64,000 bases of DNA from Wolbachia endosymbiont (group E) of Neria commutata (lineage in GTDB: Bacteria; Pseudomonadota; Alphaproteobacteria; Rickettsiales; Anaplasmataceae): contig NZ_OZ034692.1 in NCBI RefSeq assembly GCF_964026735.1, positions 1,178,001-1,242,000 on the forward strand. The letters run 5' to 3'. Below the pieces are notes generated by a model that worked only from the letters and a program-made list of their open reading frames with translations, searched no databases and had not been told where the DNA came from. Shown piece by piece: positions 26,241-36,428 of this stretch. Position 1 is the stretch's first letter. Each line of letters starts with the position of its first letter. The translations under genes and the position numbers were made by a program.

Positions 26241-27419
26241 TTATATTTCCAAAACCAACCTACTTGGATCTTCTATATAATTTTTAATTTTCACAAGGAA
26301 GGTTACTGCTCCTTTACCATCCACTATTCTGTGATCATAGGATAAAGCAATATACATCATAGGCCTTAGTTCTATTGAATTACCAACAGCAACCGGCCTA
26401 TTTTGTATTGAATGCATTCCAAGTATTCCAGATTGTGGAGGGTTTATTATAGGGGTTGAAAGTAGTGAACCGTATACTCCACCGTTTGAAATAGTAAATG
26501 TTGCACCTTCCATTTCTGATACTTGCAATTTGCCTTCTCGAGCTTTTTTACCAAGTGACACTAATGTTAACTCTACTTCAGCAAATGACATCTGGTCAGC
26601 ATTTCGAATAACCGGTACTACAAGTCCTTTATCAGTGCCAACTGCAACACCTATATCATAATAATATTTGTATATAATCTCATCACCTGAAATTTCAGCA
26701 TTAATTTCGCGAATCTCTTTCAGCGCTTGCACCGCCGCCTTTATGAAAAATGACATAAAGCCCAGTTTTATTCCGTACTTCTTTTCAAAAGTGTCTTTAT
26801 ATTTAGCTCTTAAATCCATCACATTTTTCATGTCGATTTCATTGAACGTGGTCAGTATTGCAGCAGTATTTTGTGATGCCTTCAAGCGAGCAGCTATCAC
26901 CTGCCTTATTTTGCTCATTTTTACTCGTTCTTCTCTTCTTTCTCCGTTTGCTATACTTTTTGGTAACTCATATTGCTTTTGTTGCTCTGTAGCTACGCTT
27001 TTGTTCATATAACCTATAACATCTGCTTTGGTAACACGATCTCCCATGCCGGTTCCTTTGACGTTTTCTGATCTAATTGCATTTTCTTCCATAATTTTGC
27101 AAGCTGATGGAGCATCTTTTTTGTCAGCACTTTCACTTCTATCTTCTATTTTCACTTCCTCTTTTTTCAGCTCTCCAATGGAAAGCTTTGCTAATAATTG
27201 GTCTGGGCTTATGACATCATCTTCCTTAACAAAGAATTCAGTTATATTCCCCGGTACTTCTGCTGTTAATTCAAGTGCTGTTTTATCGGTTTCAATTTCG
27301 AAAATTAAATCATCTACCTTTACTTCCTCACCAATATTTTTCTTTATTTTTACTATACCTTCCGTAACTGATTCACCACCAAGAGTTTTTGGTGCTCTGA
27401 TTTCTATAACTTTGCTCAT
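26241..27419 (-). CDS. sucB: 2-oxoglutarate dehydrogenase E2 (dihydrolipoamide succinyltransferase)
   Basis: A 392-residue core subunit of the TCA-cycle 2-oxoglutarate dehydrogenase complex. The lipoyl domain spans about 1-76 with the lipoylated Lys in [12 protein letters not shown] charged linker leads to a peripheral-subunit-binding domain near 105-135 ([17 protein letters not shown]). The catalytic domain (160-392) ends in the acyltransferase motif [13 protein letters not shown] with the active-site His and Asp. E2 of pyruvate dehydrogenase would have a different lipoyl start; the [16 protein letters not shown] and [14 protein letters not shown] features favour SucB. Start ATG. Confidence 0.93.
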   Translation of the reverse strand: MSKVIEIRAPKTLGGESVTEGIVKIKKNIGEEVKVDDLIFEIETDKTALELTAEVPGNITEFFVKEDDVISPDQLLAKLSIGELKKEEVKIEDRSESADKKDAPSACKIMEENAIRSENVKGTGMGDRVTKADVIGYMNKSVATEQQKQYELPKSIANGERREERVKMSKIRQVIAARLKASQNTAAILTTFNEIDMKNVMDLRAKYKDTFEKKYGIKLGFMSFFIKAAVQALKEIREINAEISGDEIIYKYYYDIGVAVGTDKGLVVPVIRNADQMSFAEVELTLVSLGKKAREGKLQVSEMEGATFTISNGGVYGSLLSTPIINPPQSGILGMHSIQNRPVAVGNSIELRPMMYIALSYDHRIVDGKGAVTFLVKIKNYIEDPSRLVLEI

Positions 27420-27583
27420 AAAAAAGACCTTCTGTACAAATCCGCTATAGATTTATACATGAAAAGAAGTTTGTAATAAACTAATAAGTTTTGTTGTATA
27501 GATAAAGTAAATAAGATTTAACGGATTCTTGAAAAATAAACCAGAAATTGAGCGCACTCTGTATAGGTCGCCAGTAATTTTTT

Positions 27584-28421
27584 TTACGCACCTCTTGACG
27601 TACCAAGACTAGGATTTACAACATCGTTATCACTCATACATTTAAAAGTAAACACTTCTTTAAAGGCAGTCCACGTATCCATTTCTGGCTTTTCTTTTTT
27701 CTTTTCATAAGTTTTCATTGCTACTACTCCAACTAAGGAAACTGTAGTTGCTGCAATAATTATCCCACCAGCAATAGGATTAACTGTAGCACATAATATC
27801 ACTCCTATTAATGTGAAACCAAGAGCAGCAACACCTACAGCACAGTACATCCCATTATCATAAGTGTTTTGTGGTTCGTGAGGATCTGTTTGTGGATTTG
27901 ATTCATTCTTTATCTTTTGATTGGGAATATTATCTGCAGATTGTGCTCTTTGTTGAGGCTGTTCACTTTCATTCTGTGCTTCACTCTCATCATCACCATT
28001 TGTCTTTGGACCATTTTGACTCTGTGCATTCTCACTTAAAATTTTCTTTATTCTCTTAAGCTTTTTTGCTACTAAATCCTCACATTCAGATTTGTCCTTA
28101 TCATCCAGTGCTTCACGCTCATGTAAAATATCTGCAGTAATTTTGAAATATCGTCCAACCATATCTAAATATTTTTCTAGCATTTCTACCTTGCCTTCAC
28201 TCACATATTTTTCTAAGTCAAGATTATCAAGTGCTATCATCAGCCTAGTACGCACTTCTACAATGCCTTTGATAGCAGTTTTCTTTATGATATCAATTTC
28301 TGCTTCAGACAATTAAACGAATTCCCTGCCCTGATTCATAGCTTGCAAAGCTACAGCGTGCATGAGATAATATATCATTAATATTTCTAGCTTTATTATT
28401 AGAATTAGCAAACATATCTAT
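27584..28421 (-). CDS. Unknown membrane protein, possible frameshift near its start
   Basis: The main frame (27584-28312, 242 residues, TTG start) has a helical, charged N-terminal half, a Q/N/S-rich middle (QSQNGPKTNGDDE, PQQRAQSADNIPN) and two hydrophobic segments near 150-200 (VGVAALGFTLIGVILC and GGIIIAATTVSLVGVV), ending in a lysine-rich tail. Upstream a 36-codon frame from ATG 28421, with a good AAGAGGT site, encodes MFANSNNKARNINDILSHAR and ends TGA exactly where the main frame begins (GTCTGA versus TTGTCTGAA). Either the two are translationally coupled or one base has been lost and they were one gene. No function assigned. Confidence 0.65.
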
Positions 28422-28627
28422 TACCTCTTTTCATTATTCACACACATCTTAATATTATCAAAAATCTTAACATTTGTCAAATTGAAGCAACAAAGACTTT
28501 ACAGAGTGGCAGTAGTAAGGTTAACTTATTGCAACTATAATTTATGGGGCTGTAATGAATAACCTTTGACGGCAAAATTACGTTCAGAAAGTAGGTTATG
28601 TAAGAGTTCTGCTATCTATAAGATGGC

Positions 28628-28853
28628 CTAGGTTTTTGTAGCAACATTGCCATTCAACCATTTAGGAGTAAGCACAATACTCAAAGCAGTCAATATACCC
28701 ATTTTAGGGTCATTTTGCCTCTTTCTACTTACTTTTTCACAAATCTTTGCAATGCCGCAGCCCATTAACGCACCAGAAACGGCAGAAAATACTGCAATAG
28801 CGGCAATAATAGGCAAAGTAGCAGCTCCTGCAAGATATGCAATAGTTGCACCA
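28628..28853 (-). pseudogene. C-terminal fragment of a membrane protein gene cut by an IS
   Basis: The minus strand encodes GATIAYLAGAATLPIIAAIA, then FSAVSGALMGCGIAKICEKV and a basic tail ending LNGNVATKT. Two closely spaced glycine/alanine-rich membrane segments are typical of small Wolbachia membrane proteins. The 5' part is missing: the IS5-type element begins at 28854, and the DNA on its far side (29832-30052) does not continue the frame. The preceding 28422-28627 is non-coding. Confidence 0.6.
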
Positions 28854-29831
28854 GACCCCCTGCGAAACAACGTAAAGCAAGTTGCTGATAAAATCTGGTA
28901 AGAAATCCCCAGCCCAAAAATTATTAAAAACTATGCCGCAAGTTCACAATACCCGCAATAATATTAAATCTCATGTTGTATTTCTTCTGAAAATTTCTGT
29001 AAATATTTGACATAATCTTAAAAATTTTGATCTCGCGAATCTTATTTTCCACTCGCATCCTGAACGATGCCAATTTTCGATTATGCTCCTTTTGCCCCTC
29101 CGTTAGCGGTTTTTTACGGTGTTTTTTGTATGGAATCACAACATTTTTCTGCAGTTTTTGCCAACCTTGATAGCCAGAATCAGCATATTTTATGCTATCT
29201 TTGGGCAACAATTTTTCCTGTTTCCTTATGCGAAAATCATGCATTCGACCTCGATGTGACTTTGAAATCGACAAAATTTGCCCATTTCCCTCAATCACAA
29301 TTTCGGTTCTTATTGTGGTCATTTTTTTCTTTCTGGGATAAGATTTTTTACGTTTTTTTGCGTCTTTTGGCCGCTGTATCGGTTGCTCCGTGACATCTGC
29401 TAAAATTTTTAAATCCTTTTTGGAGTCAGCGTTCTATCCTTTTTTATCGCAATTTTTTTGGCCAATAATGGCTCCATTTTCTTCAAAAGTCGGCAAATAT
29501 TTGAGTTGTGCAAATTAAACAAAAACCCTAAAAATGGATGCGTTATGTACGTTCTGTAATAAATTAGAACACATAAAATTTTGTCTTCTAGCACCTTAAC
29601 ATGCGATTTTCTTCCGTGACATTTCTTTTTCGCCTCCATTTTTTCCCATTCTGGACGCACTTTTGCCACAATTTTTTCAAATTCAGATGTTGTGAGCCCT
29701 GTCAATTGTCTAAAAACATATGGTGTTTTTGCTATTTTTACGTAACTTATTGCCATCTTCCCTCTTCTAAAACTTTCATTTTACATGCTTTTTAGTCGTT
29801 TTACCTACTTTCTACCTTTTCGCAGGAGGTC
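28854..29831 (-). mobile_element. IS5-type element, full length, transposase frameshifted
   Basis: 978 bp from GACCCCCTGCGAAA to CGCAGGAGGTC. The minus-strand transposase is complete in two frames: 29409-29756 (MAISYVKIAKTPYVFRQL to TLTPKRI) and 28924-29322 (TEIVIEGNGQ to VNLRHSF), with a frame change near 29410-29420 and another internal interval. It is of the same size as the intact copy at 8782-9759, so it is a recently inactivated full copy. It disrupts the membrane protein gene at 28628. Confidence 0.9.
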
Positions 29832-30052
29832 TAAAGAATGCTCTCGATATTTTTGACTGCACGCTTGAATAATCAGAATCCTGTCCAGAAATTACAGAAT
29901 TTAGTCGCTATTCCTACTTAGTTGGAAAATACTCCGTGAACGGTTACCAACAATTTTCTGTGAAAGACAGGTATAGAAAGACTAACCTTAAGTTCATTGA
30001 ATTTTCTTACCCTTGCTTCTTAACTTGACGCGTATAGTTTGTTAAACATTCC
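29832..30052. other. Non-coding interval with a short dispersed repeat
   Basis: No gene is supported. It contains CCGTGAACGG, related to the repeat edges at 7613 and 26232, and CTTCTTAACTTGACGCGTAT (30020-30039), related to 22802 and 7690. It may be remains of the gene disrupted at 28853 or of an older element. Confidence 0.4.
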
Positions 30053-30613
30053 CTAATTTCCACCTGATTTTTTAGAAATAATCACCATTGCAGGGCGGAG
30101 CAACCTACCTTTAATCGTGTAACCAGTTTGTAAGACTTCCACAATAGTGCCTAACTCTTTTTCATTGTCCTCTTTTTCTATAACAGCTTGATGAAAATTA
30201 CTATCAAAAGGCTCACCTAGTGGATTCACTTCTTCTATTCCATGTTTTTTTAGATCATTTATAATTTTTTGATTACCAACTTTTATTCCTTCATGTACAG
30301 GGTCGTCATCCTTCAAAATTTCTATTACTCTTTTTAAATTATCACACGAATCGATCATATCACGTGCAAACTTTGTAACTGCAAAGTCATTTGCATCACT
30401 AATTTGTTTTTGCATTATGCGTTTAACGTTTTCATTATCCGCAACAGCACGGCGTAAATGATCTTCAAGCTGAGCTGCACGCTCTCTCAATATGTTCAGA
30501 TCTTCGTTCAAGTCACCAGTTTGTTTATTGCTATCATCTTGTTGTTCATCACTTGTGTGTTTATTTACCATATCAACAAACTTCTTCTTTTTTTCCTTAC
30601 CATTATCTGACAT
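30053..30613 (-). CDS. grpE: Co-chaperone GrpE
   Basis: A 186-residue nucleotide-exchange factor for DnaK. It has a charged, disordered N-terminus, a long coiled coil (LNEDLNILRERAAQLEDHLR and onward), then FAVTKFARDMIDSCDNLKR and the beta domain signature VNPLGEPFDSNFHQAV, TGYTIKGRLLRPAMV and ISKK. I chose ATG 30613 over a TTG fifteen bases upstream because AAGGA precedes it. It lies 55 bases downstream of the polyprenyl synthase gene on the same strand. No sigma-32-like box could be recognised in that short gap. Confidence 0.95.
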   Translation of the reverse strand: MSDNGKEKKKKFVDMVNKHTSDEQQDDSNKQTGDLNEDLNILRERAAQLEDHLRRAVADNENVKRIMQKQISDANDFAVTKFARDMIDSCDNLKRVIEILKDDDPVHEGIKVGNQKIINDLKKHGIEEVNPLGEPFDSNFHQAVIEKEDNEKELGTIVEVLQTGYTIKGRLLRPAMVIISKKSGGN

Positions 30614-30668
30614 ATCGCTATCCTTCAAGAATCTAATAAATATATAGCAATTAATCTAAAAATATCAA

Positions 30669-31655
30669 CTACATTCTCCTTTCTATGTTCACATTTAAAA
30701 AGTCAACTAAAGCATTCCTATAAAGAGAGTCAGAAAAAGTGCTTATACTGTTTTGTGCCTCATTAATATAGTGCTTTGCTTTTTCAATAGAAAGCTGAAT
30801 CGCACTGCGATAATTAATATAACGCATTGCCTGATCAAAATTACGCTCAGCTGAAGAAAAACACTTTTGCCAGAATTTTTGCTCTTCCGAATTGCCTTCT
30901 TCATATGCTATAATAGCAGGTAATGTCACTTTACCTTCAAAAAAATCTTTTCCAACTTGTTTTCCAGAAGTGCTTTGATCGGCAGTATAGTCAAGCACAT
31001 CATCGATTATTTGAAATGCCATACCAAAATTAAAACCGAAATTCTTTAGCCTATCTGTTTCATCATTTGTAGCACCAGATACCATAGCTGCAGCTTCGCA
31101 ACACGCGGAAAATAAAGATGCTGTCTTTTCTCCAATGATATCAAAATAATTTTTCTTCATTGTGCTGGGGTCAAAAAGTGTTCTCATCTGCTTTATTTCA
31201 CCTCTCACAAGCAAGTGGGATGCTTCAGATAAAATAGACAGAATATTTAAATTTCCACATTCTATAAGCCACTGAAATGCTAGAGTCAACAACAGATCAC
31301 CAACTAAAATACTTGATTTATTTCCCCATATTTTGTTTGCTGTTTTAACTCCATGACGCACCTTGCTTTCATCCAAAACATCATCATGAAGTAAGGTTGC
31401 ATTGTGTATACACTCTACTGCTGCAGCAACATTGATCCTATTTTCACCAGAATAGCCCAGCATTTTACATATAATGAAGACAAGCTTAGGCCTTGTTTTT
31501 TTTCCACCCGACATAATAAGGTGAGATATAATATCAGTAGCAAGCTTAGTGTTCCCATTATCAACATTTCTGAAGATAAATTCCTTCATAGCCAATAAAT
31601 CAGAAGATAAAATATTATCTAATTTATCATTATTTGTTAAATCAGTGTGTAGCAT
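30669..31655 (-). CDS. ispB: Polyprenyl diphosphate synthase (octaprenyl type)
   Basis: A 328-residue trans-prenyltransferase that builds the side chain of ubiquinone. It has the first aspartate-rich motif in LLHDDVLDES, the basic GGKKTRPKLVF upstream, GNKSSILVGDLLLT, and the second Asp motif FQIIDDVLDYT with GKQVGKDFFEGK. Chain length cannot be read with certainty; the residues before the first Asp motif (NATLLHDD) suggest a long-chain enzyme. Substrates would come from the ispDF pathway; the product would suit ubiquinone synthesis, to which ubiB contributes. The gene ends 10 bases from rpsP's downstream side on the same strand. Confidence 0.92.
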   Translation of the reverse strand: MLHTDLTNNDKLDNILSSDLLAMKEFIFRNVDNGNTKLATDIISHLIMSGGKKTRPKLVFIICKMLGYSGENRINVAAAVECIHNATLLHDDVLDESKVRHGVKTANKIWGNKSSILVGDLLLTLAFQWLIECGNLNILSILSEASHLLVRGEIKQMRTLFDPSTMKKNYFDIIGEKTASLFSACCEAAAMVSGATNDETDRLKNFGFNFGMAFQIIDDVLDYTADQSTSGKQVGKDFFEGKVTLPAIIAYEEGNSEEQKFWQKCFSSAERNFDQAMRYINYRSAIQLSIEKAKHYINEAQNSISTFSDSLYRNALVDFLNVNIERRM

Positions 31656-31665
31656 TTAAAGAGAT

Positions 31666-31971
31666 TTATGCCTCTTGTCCTTTTATTGTTTTTTCTTCTA
31701 CTTTCTTCTCTTCTGCCTCTAAAGTAACTAGGCCCTTTTTGATAAACCATAGCACTCTTTCAGTCGCTTGTGCACCAACACTCAGCCAATGTTTTAATCT
31801 ATCAGCCTTTATTACAACACGATTTTTATTGTCTTTTGGTAGCATCGGGTCATATTGCCCTATTCTCTCAATAAAACGTCCATCTCTTGGTGCACGTGCA
31901 TCAGCCACAACTATTCTATAAAAAGGGCGTTTTTTTGCTCCAAATCTTGCTAATCTTATTTTAACTGCCAT
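31666..31971 (-). CDS. rpsP: 30S ribosomal protein S16
   Basis: A 101-residue protein of the small subunit body. It starts [20 protein letters not shown] and [15 protein letters not shown], the S16 signature, then IGQYDPMLP and [17 protein letters not shown]. The C-terminal extension is Glu/Lys rich ([14 protein letters not shown]). It lies 10 bases upstream of the polyprenyl synthase gene and may share its transcript. Confidence 0.97.
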   Translation of the reverse strand: MAVKIRLARFGAKKRPFYRIVVADARAPRDGRFIERIGQYDPMLPKDNKNRVVIKADRLKHWLSVGAQATERVLWFIKKGLVTLEAEEKKVEEKTIKGQEA

Positions 31972-32106
31972 GTTAACCTTTATTCATATATAAGCTATAA
32001 TTTTATATAATAAGTAGTTTAAGTCAAATCAATTGTGAAGCCTTTTTATTTGATAACCGCTACTTATATTATTCGTGAAAGAAAAAGCCAAGATCATATG
32101 TTTTTC

Positions 32107-33906
32107 TTATATATCATCAAGCATAGCGTGATTGACTTCAACCTTATATTTTGATTCCAGATAGCTGATTAATTGCTCTTTCAGTGAAATCATGACGCGT
32201 TTCCCAGTTTCAAGCATATTTAATTTACCATCTGCTGAATGCACCTCTTTTAGAGTGCCTATTATAACGTCATTATTGTACTGAGTAGGGTTCGTTACTG
32301 AGCCAATTGTTTTCATATTAAAGATCTCTTCTGTAAAAGAAAATGGATAACTCTGTTCATTGCGGCGTATTTGCTGTCCTTCAAGAAATTCTACACCTTG
32401 AACTTCTTCCAAATCAGTTTTTTCTCTTAGCTGAGTCGCAATTTTTTGCCCAATTTCAAACATTTTTTCTTCTATAAACTTATTACGCCAAAGCTTTGTT
32501 ACTGATGATTTGCTTTCCTCAAAGCTTTGTAATTTGGATGGAATAATATCAATGATTTTTACACTAACAATAGCATCTCCAACACCCTTAAAATAATCTT
32601 TCTGGTCTTTTTCTCGAGAAAAAATGAAGGAAACTAAATCACTAGAGCTTTCTATGTTATCGCCAGTTTGGCTTTTGCTACTAGCATCTATTGGACCAAT
32701 AGTTTGTATCGGCAAATTGTATTCGCTTGATATTTCTTCAATCGTTGCACTGTTGTATATCTTATAATTCACTTGATTTATAAAATCATTGACCTTTTCA
32801 AAAGATTTTTGGTTAGTTAAAGCTGATTTAATATCTTTTTTTAAATCAATCAAGTTTTCATTAGAGATTTGGTGCACGTCTTCTACTTTTATTATATGCC
32901 AACCAAAGCTGCTTGCTAAAACTCCACTCACTTCACCAGCTTTAAGAGCAAACACCTCTTTTCTCATGCTTTCTGGCAAGAAATCCTTAGTTATATTATT
33001 TATTTTAGTCTCCTCAAGTCTTGCTTTACCAAACTCTTTTACCATTTGCTCAAAGCTTATTTTGCTTTCTTCAAATGCTCTTTTTGCTGTTTCAGCTTCC
33101 TCTTTTGTGGAAAATATTAAATTAAATATGTCCCTTTGATCTTTAAGTTCTTGTTGTTCTATTACACTATCTACTTCTTCACCTGAGATTTCAATTTGAT
33201 CTTCAAAATATTTTGGACTTAGAGAGATATATTGTGCAGTTCGATATTCAGGGAAGTAAAAACGAGATTTATTTTTTTCATACAAATCAAGCAGAACTTG
33301 ATCATCTGGTTCAGTGGTATCTGTAATTGCATCTTTAGTTACTTTAATAATATCAACCACTCTAGTCTGGTTGCGACTTTTGTATATCTCTCTATCGATT
33401 TCTTCACCAAAAGTTATCGGGTAATTATCTTTAAACAAAGAAGTCATGAGCATCATTGCAGGCAGGATTTTTTCTAGCTTTGCTATATACTCCTTTTCTG
33501 TCATGTGTAGACCATTTAACGCTTCGTGAAATTTATCTTTGTCAAATTCACCCTGATCATTTTGAAAATGCTTAGTGTTTTTTATATGATCTTTTATGGA
33601 CTCCTCTCCAACTGCGAGCTCCAGCTCACTAGTTAAGTTAAGCAACAGTTTTTGCTCTATAAGTGCGTTAAGCAAATCGTACTTCAGCTTTTTTACTTGT
33701 TCATTACCAACCTCAGAACCAGAAATTTGCTTGCTATAATTTTGGTACAACGATTTATATTCATCCAATGTTATAACTTCTTTTCCTACTCTAGCTACTT
33801 CTTCTCCTTTATCATCATCTGAGAGAAGGTTGCCAACTCCCATAAAGATTAATAAGCAAGCCAAAAGAACAACGACTGCTTTAGTGAAAAAATTTTTAAC
33901 GTTCAT
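32107..33906 (-). CDS. PpiD/SurA-type periplasmic peptidyl-prolyl isomerase
   Basis: A 599-residue protein with a single N-terminal membrane anchor (AVVVLLACLLIFMGVGNLL), a SurA_N-like helical region (EYKSLYQNYSKQISG, KLKYDLLNALIEQKLL) and a parvulin domain around 240-355 (FNLIFSTKEEAETAK, SGVLASSFGWHIIKVEDV). The rest is a second SurA_N_3-like section (SVTKLWRNKFIEEKM). Domain order and length match PpiD, an inner-membrane-anchored chaperone for exported proteins. No partner gene is adjacent. Start ATG. Confidence 0.9.
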   Translation of the reverse strand: MNVKNFFTKAVVVLLACLLIFMGVGNLLSDDDKGEEVARVGKEVITLDEYKSLYQNYSKQISGSEVGNEQVKKLKYDLLNALIEQKLLLNLTSELELAVGEESIKDHIKNTKHFQNDQGEFDKDKFHEALNGLHMTEKEYIAKLEKILPAMMLMTSLFKDNYPITFGEEIDREIYKSRNQTRVVDIIKVTKDAITDTTEPDDQVLLDLYEKNKSRFYFPEYRTAQYISLSPKYFEDQIEISGEEVDSVIEQQELKDQRDIFNLIFSTKEEAETAKRAFEESKISFEQMVKEFGKARLEETKINNITKDFLPESMRKEVFALKAGEVSGVLASSFGWHIIKVEDVHQISNENLIDLKKDIKSALTNQKSFEKVNDFINQVNYKIYNSATIEEISSEYNLPIQTIGPIDASSKSQTGDNIESSSDLVSFIFSREKDQKDYFKGVGDAIVSVKIIDIIPSKLQSFEESKSSVTKLWRNKFIEEKMFEIGQKIATQLREKTDLEEVQGVEFLEGQQIRRNEQSYPFSFTEEIFNMKTIGSVTNPTQYNNDVIIGTLKEVHSADGKLNMLETGKRVMISLKEQLISYLESKYKVEVNHAMLDDI

Positions 33907-34109
33907 AAGCGCAAAAGTTAACTAGCGGTTAACTATAGAATAGTGATAATTTAATTCTTGTAAACCTATCGATTCTCTTTCGAAGTTGTTTAACTGCCAT
34001 AATCAAACAATCTCCTCTCATTAGAAAAAACTTATCTGTGTTAGCTATTATATATTCCTAATTTAAAGATCGTATGTTTGTATCCATATTCTACTAACTA
34101 ACAGAACTC

Positions 34110-34138
34110 TTGACTTAATTGAATATTAATGATACAAT
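34110..34138 (+). promoter_or_regulatory. Sigma-70-type promoter for the split gene at 34169
   Basis: TTGACT (34110-34115), 17 bases, TACAAT (34133-34138). The ATG at 34169 gives a leader of about 25 bases. The rest of 33907-34168 has no recognisable feature. Confidence 0.8.
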
Positions 34139-34168
34139 CAACCTATGATTTAGTTAGTGGTATGAATA

Positions 34169-35347
34169 ATGATAGGAAGCAATAGAAATAATTTTTTTTA
34201 TATAGCATTTAAAATAAAGGGTAAGGATAGATCATTATTTCCTGAAGACATAGGGAATAATGTGGTTTTCAATGCACAAGGTGATTTAATAGCTTTCATG
34301 CAGGCTGATGAAAGAATATCACAAAAATATAGAGAAATTCTTAAACCCATTTGGCAAAGAGAAGATGGTCTATATAGACATCTATGCGAATATGTTGCTG
34401 TACGTAATTTATTAGCTAATAAGGAAGCTTTTTCTGAAGTATTTATTAATAATTACTATTTTGACCAAGAGATCGATAAAGACTCTAAAAGATCATTAGA
34501 GTTATTAGCAAATGATTTGATTGATCGTGTGGGAAATGGTGATGTTGATGCATATCATACGAGAAAACGCAGCACTTTAGGTGACAAGCGTGAAAGGATA
34601 CGTAATGATAGTTTAAACAAACGTGCATAGACAATGGAAGAAATAACCTTGTTGCTCAAGGTAAATGAGCGTTTGAGAGATTATAGTCGGTTACCCTCAT
34701 TAATAGAAATAAATACTGTACTAAAAGATCAAAGAATATTGACTGAAGAAGATTTAAGGTTAGCAAGAATAGATAATAATGAGTATGTAAGACTATCTTT
34801 TACTTCTGAGCAACAACTAGGTTCACACGTTGTATTAATGAGGAAAAATGGGGACAATGATTTTGCGCTCTATGATCCTAATTTTGGCGCAGTTTTTGGT
34901 CTGACGAAAGAGCAGTTGTGCAAAACTGTAACGCAACTATTTTATGGATATGCAAAAACAGATAGGTTAGAGCCTTCAATATTAAGGCCTATAAAATTTG
35001 CTTTACCAGCCCTAGCAGTTTCTGCTGCTGTTGCTGCGTATTATGGCTATAGTAAGATTTCTGCTGCATTGATGGGGGCTTGCATAATAGATTCAGTAGT
35101 GCCTTTTTATTTAAGTCAGCACTTAGAGCTCAAGAGACCATATTATGATACTATAGGTGCCGTAACATCGTGCCATATGAGATTGCACAATGATCAGTTA
35201 CAAAAAATGTCCGAAGAGCTTGATGACATATCAGCAGAGTTAGACAAATATCCTGATAAGCAAAATGGTAAATTGGAAGAGCCAAGAGTAGACGACCAAC
35301 GAGCTCTCGGAATTGTTAACTGCCATAATCAAACAAGATCTCCTTAG
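34169..35347 (+). pseudogene. Split gene with C58-protease-like C-terminal half
   Basis: Two frames, 34169-34630 (153 codons) and 34634-35347 (237 codons), lie in the same frame and are separated by one TAG stop at 34628 and one codon. Without that stop the product is 392 residues. The second half contains SHVVLMRK with a His, then FALYDPNFGAVFGLTKEQL with an Asp-Pro-Asn-Phe-Gly; the His-Asp spacing is 16, the same as in YopT as I recall it. A Cys in GLYRHLCEYVAV (residue 73) is a possible third residue but not in a classic GxC setting. Two hydrophobic segments follow (ALPALAVSAAVAAYYG and AALMGACIIDSVVPFYLS). A strong promoter precedes it. It may instead be two genes or be read through. Confidence 0.6.
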
Positions 35348-35377
35348 GGAAGCACTTAGAACCTAGAAGCTCTTGAT

Positions 35378-36044
35378 CTAAGGTAATGGAGGGCTTTCAA
35401 TTTTTTCCTCTCTTGGGTGAGTTTTAAATATTACACCACTTAATGTGCTGAGTACAGTAGAGTGAGGTTTAAAACCATATATTGTAACCTTCTCGCTATT
35501 TTCTTTTCCACAAAAATCTTTTTCAAAGTTTTCTATATCCTCACATTCGACAACTTCATACTCATGGTCTCTTTTTCTTCCAGACGTATTATACACAAGT
35601 CTAGCTGTTTTATCCCCTTTTTTGATTATACAACCATTACTATAACTCTTGCTCTAGTCCTACACAAATTTGCTTCTTTTTACCTGCACCATTACTATCT
35701 AAATGTGTAATTGTTTGTTTCTTCTCTTGGTTTAACGAACCTAGAATCTTTAATTGACATTTATTTTGACCTCTCTTTTCAGAATTTTTTTGCATTTGAT
35801 AGAGCATGCAAACAGTAAGTACAGTAATTGCTATTGCAAAAAATAAAGAAGCATAGAATAGAAATTTAATTTCAGGAGTCATTTGACTCAGTACTTCTAC
35901 TTCCTTTATTTCAATAAACTGCATCCATTCTGGAATCAATTTTGCCCATTCTGTAATTCTACCATTGTCTAGTAGCAATACAATAAAACCTTCACCTGCT
36001 GGCATAGAAAATGCAAAAATCATAGGCAAGATTAGCATTTTCAT
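35378..36044 (-). pseudogene. Membrane-anchored unknown protein, frameshifted near 35640
   Basis: The minus-strand frame 35640-36044 (134 codons) begins with a hydrophobic signal-like start MKMLILPMIFAFSMPAGEGF and has a clear membrane helix FLFYASLFFAIAITVLTVC, then a basic tail ending VGLEQEL and a stop. In another frame the sequence continues SYSNGCIIKKGDKTARLVYN, then TSGRKRDHEYEVVECEDIE and on to KIESPPLP, stopping at 35378. A single shift near 35640 would join them into about 220 residues. No function assigned. A plausible promoter lies at 36152-36179. The gene is convergent with the split gene at 34169-35347. Confidence 0.55.
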
Positions 36045-36151
36045 GGAAGTGTTAAGTATATACAGGCAAGTGTTTTGTGTTTTTTTCTGTTTTCTCTTGT
36101 TTCTGCGATTATTGAAGGCATAATTTATATTATTAAATAATTAATAATACG

Positions 36152-36179
36152 AAGATATCATCTAAAATTAGTATGTCAA
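36152..36179 (-). promoter_or_regulatory. Candidate promoter for the gene at 36044
   Basis: Minus strand: perfect TTGACA (36174-36179), 16 bases, TATCTT (36152-36157). The leader would be about 100 bases. The -10 box matches four of six. Confidence 0.5.
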
Positions 36180-36428
36180 TACTTTTTAATAAAAAATTTA
36201 CTAAATAAAGTTGTATCTGACCTTACCTGCACATCCCCCTTAGACCATTAAACTTTGCTTCAAACCAATTGTTTACACTTTTTTCCAATTTTGTATGAAT
36301 TATATTTTGCATCTACACTTTAAATGTTATAAGGAAAGTACTATATTATAAGCTATAGCCAAACATATTCGGCAAATCTGATTAAAGTCTTAAAGTATAA
36401 TGAAATTCTTATTTAAAGTGATAGAAAA

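Noticed and set aside
27871..28059. A histidine-rich 62-codon frame on the plus strand
   Set aside because: It is the antisense of the Q/N/S-rich linker of the gene at 27584-28312.
36380..36428. Heat-shock (sigma-32) promoter before hslV
   Set aside because: A TATAAT-like box is visible but no CTTGAA/CCCCAT-type pair could be found.
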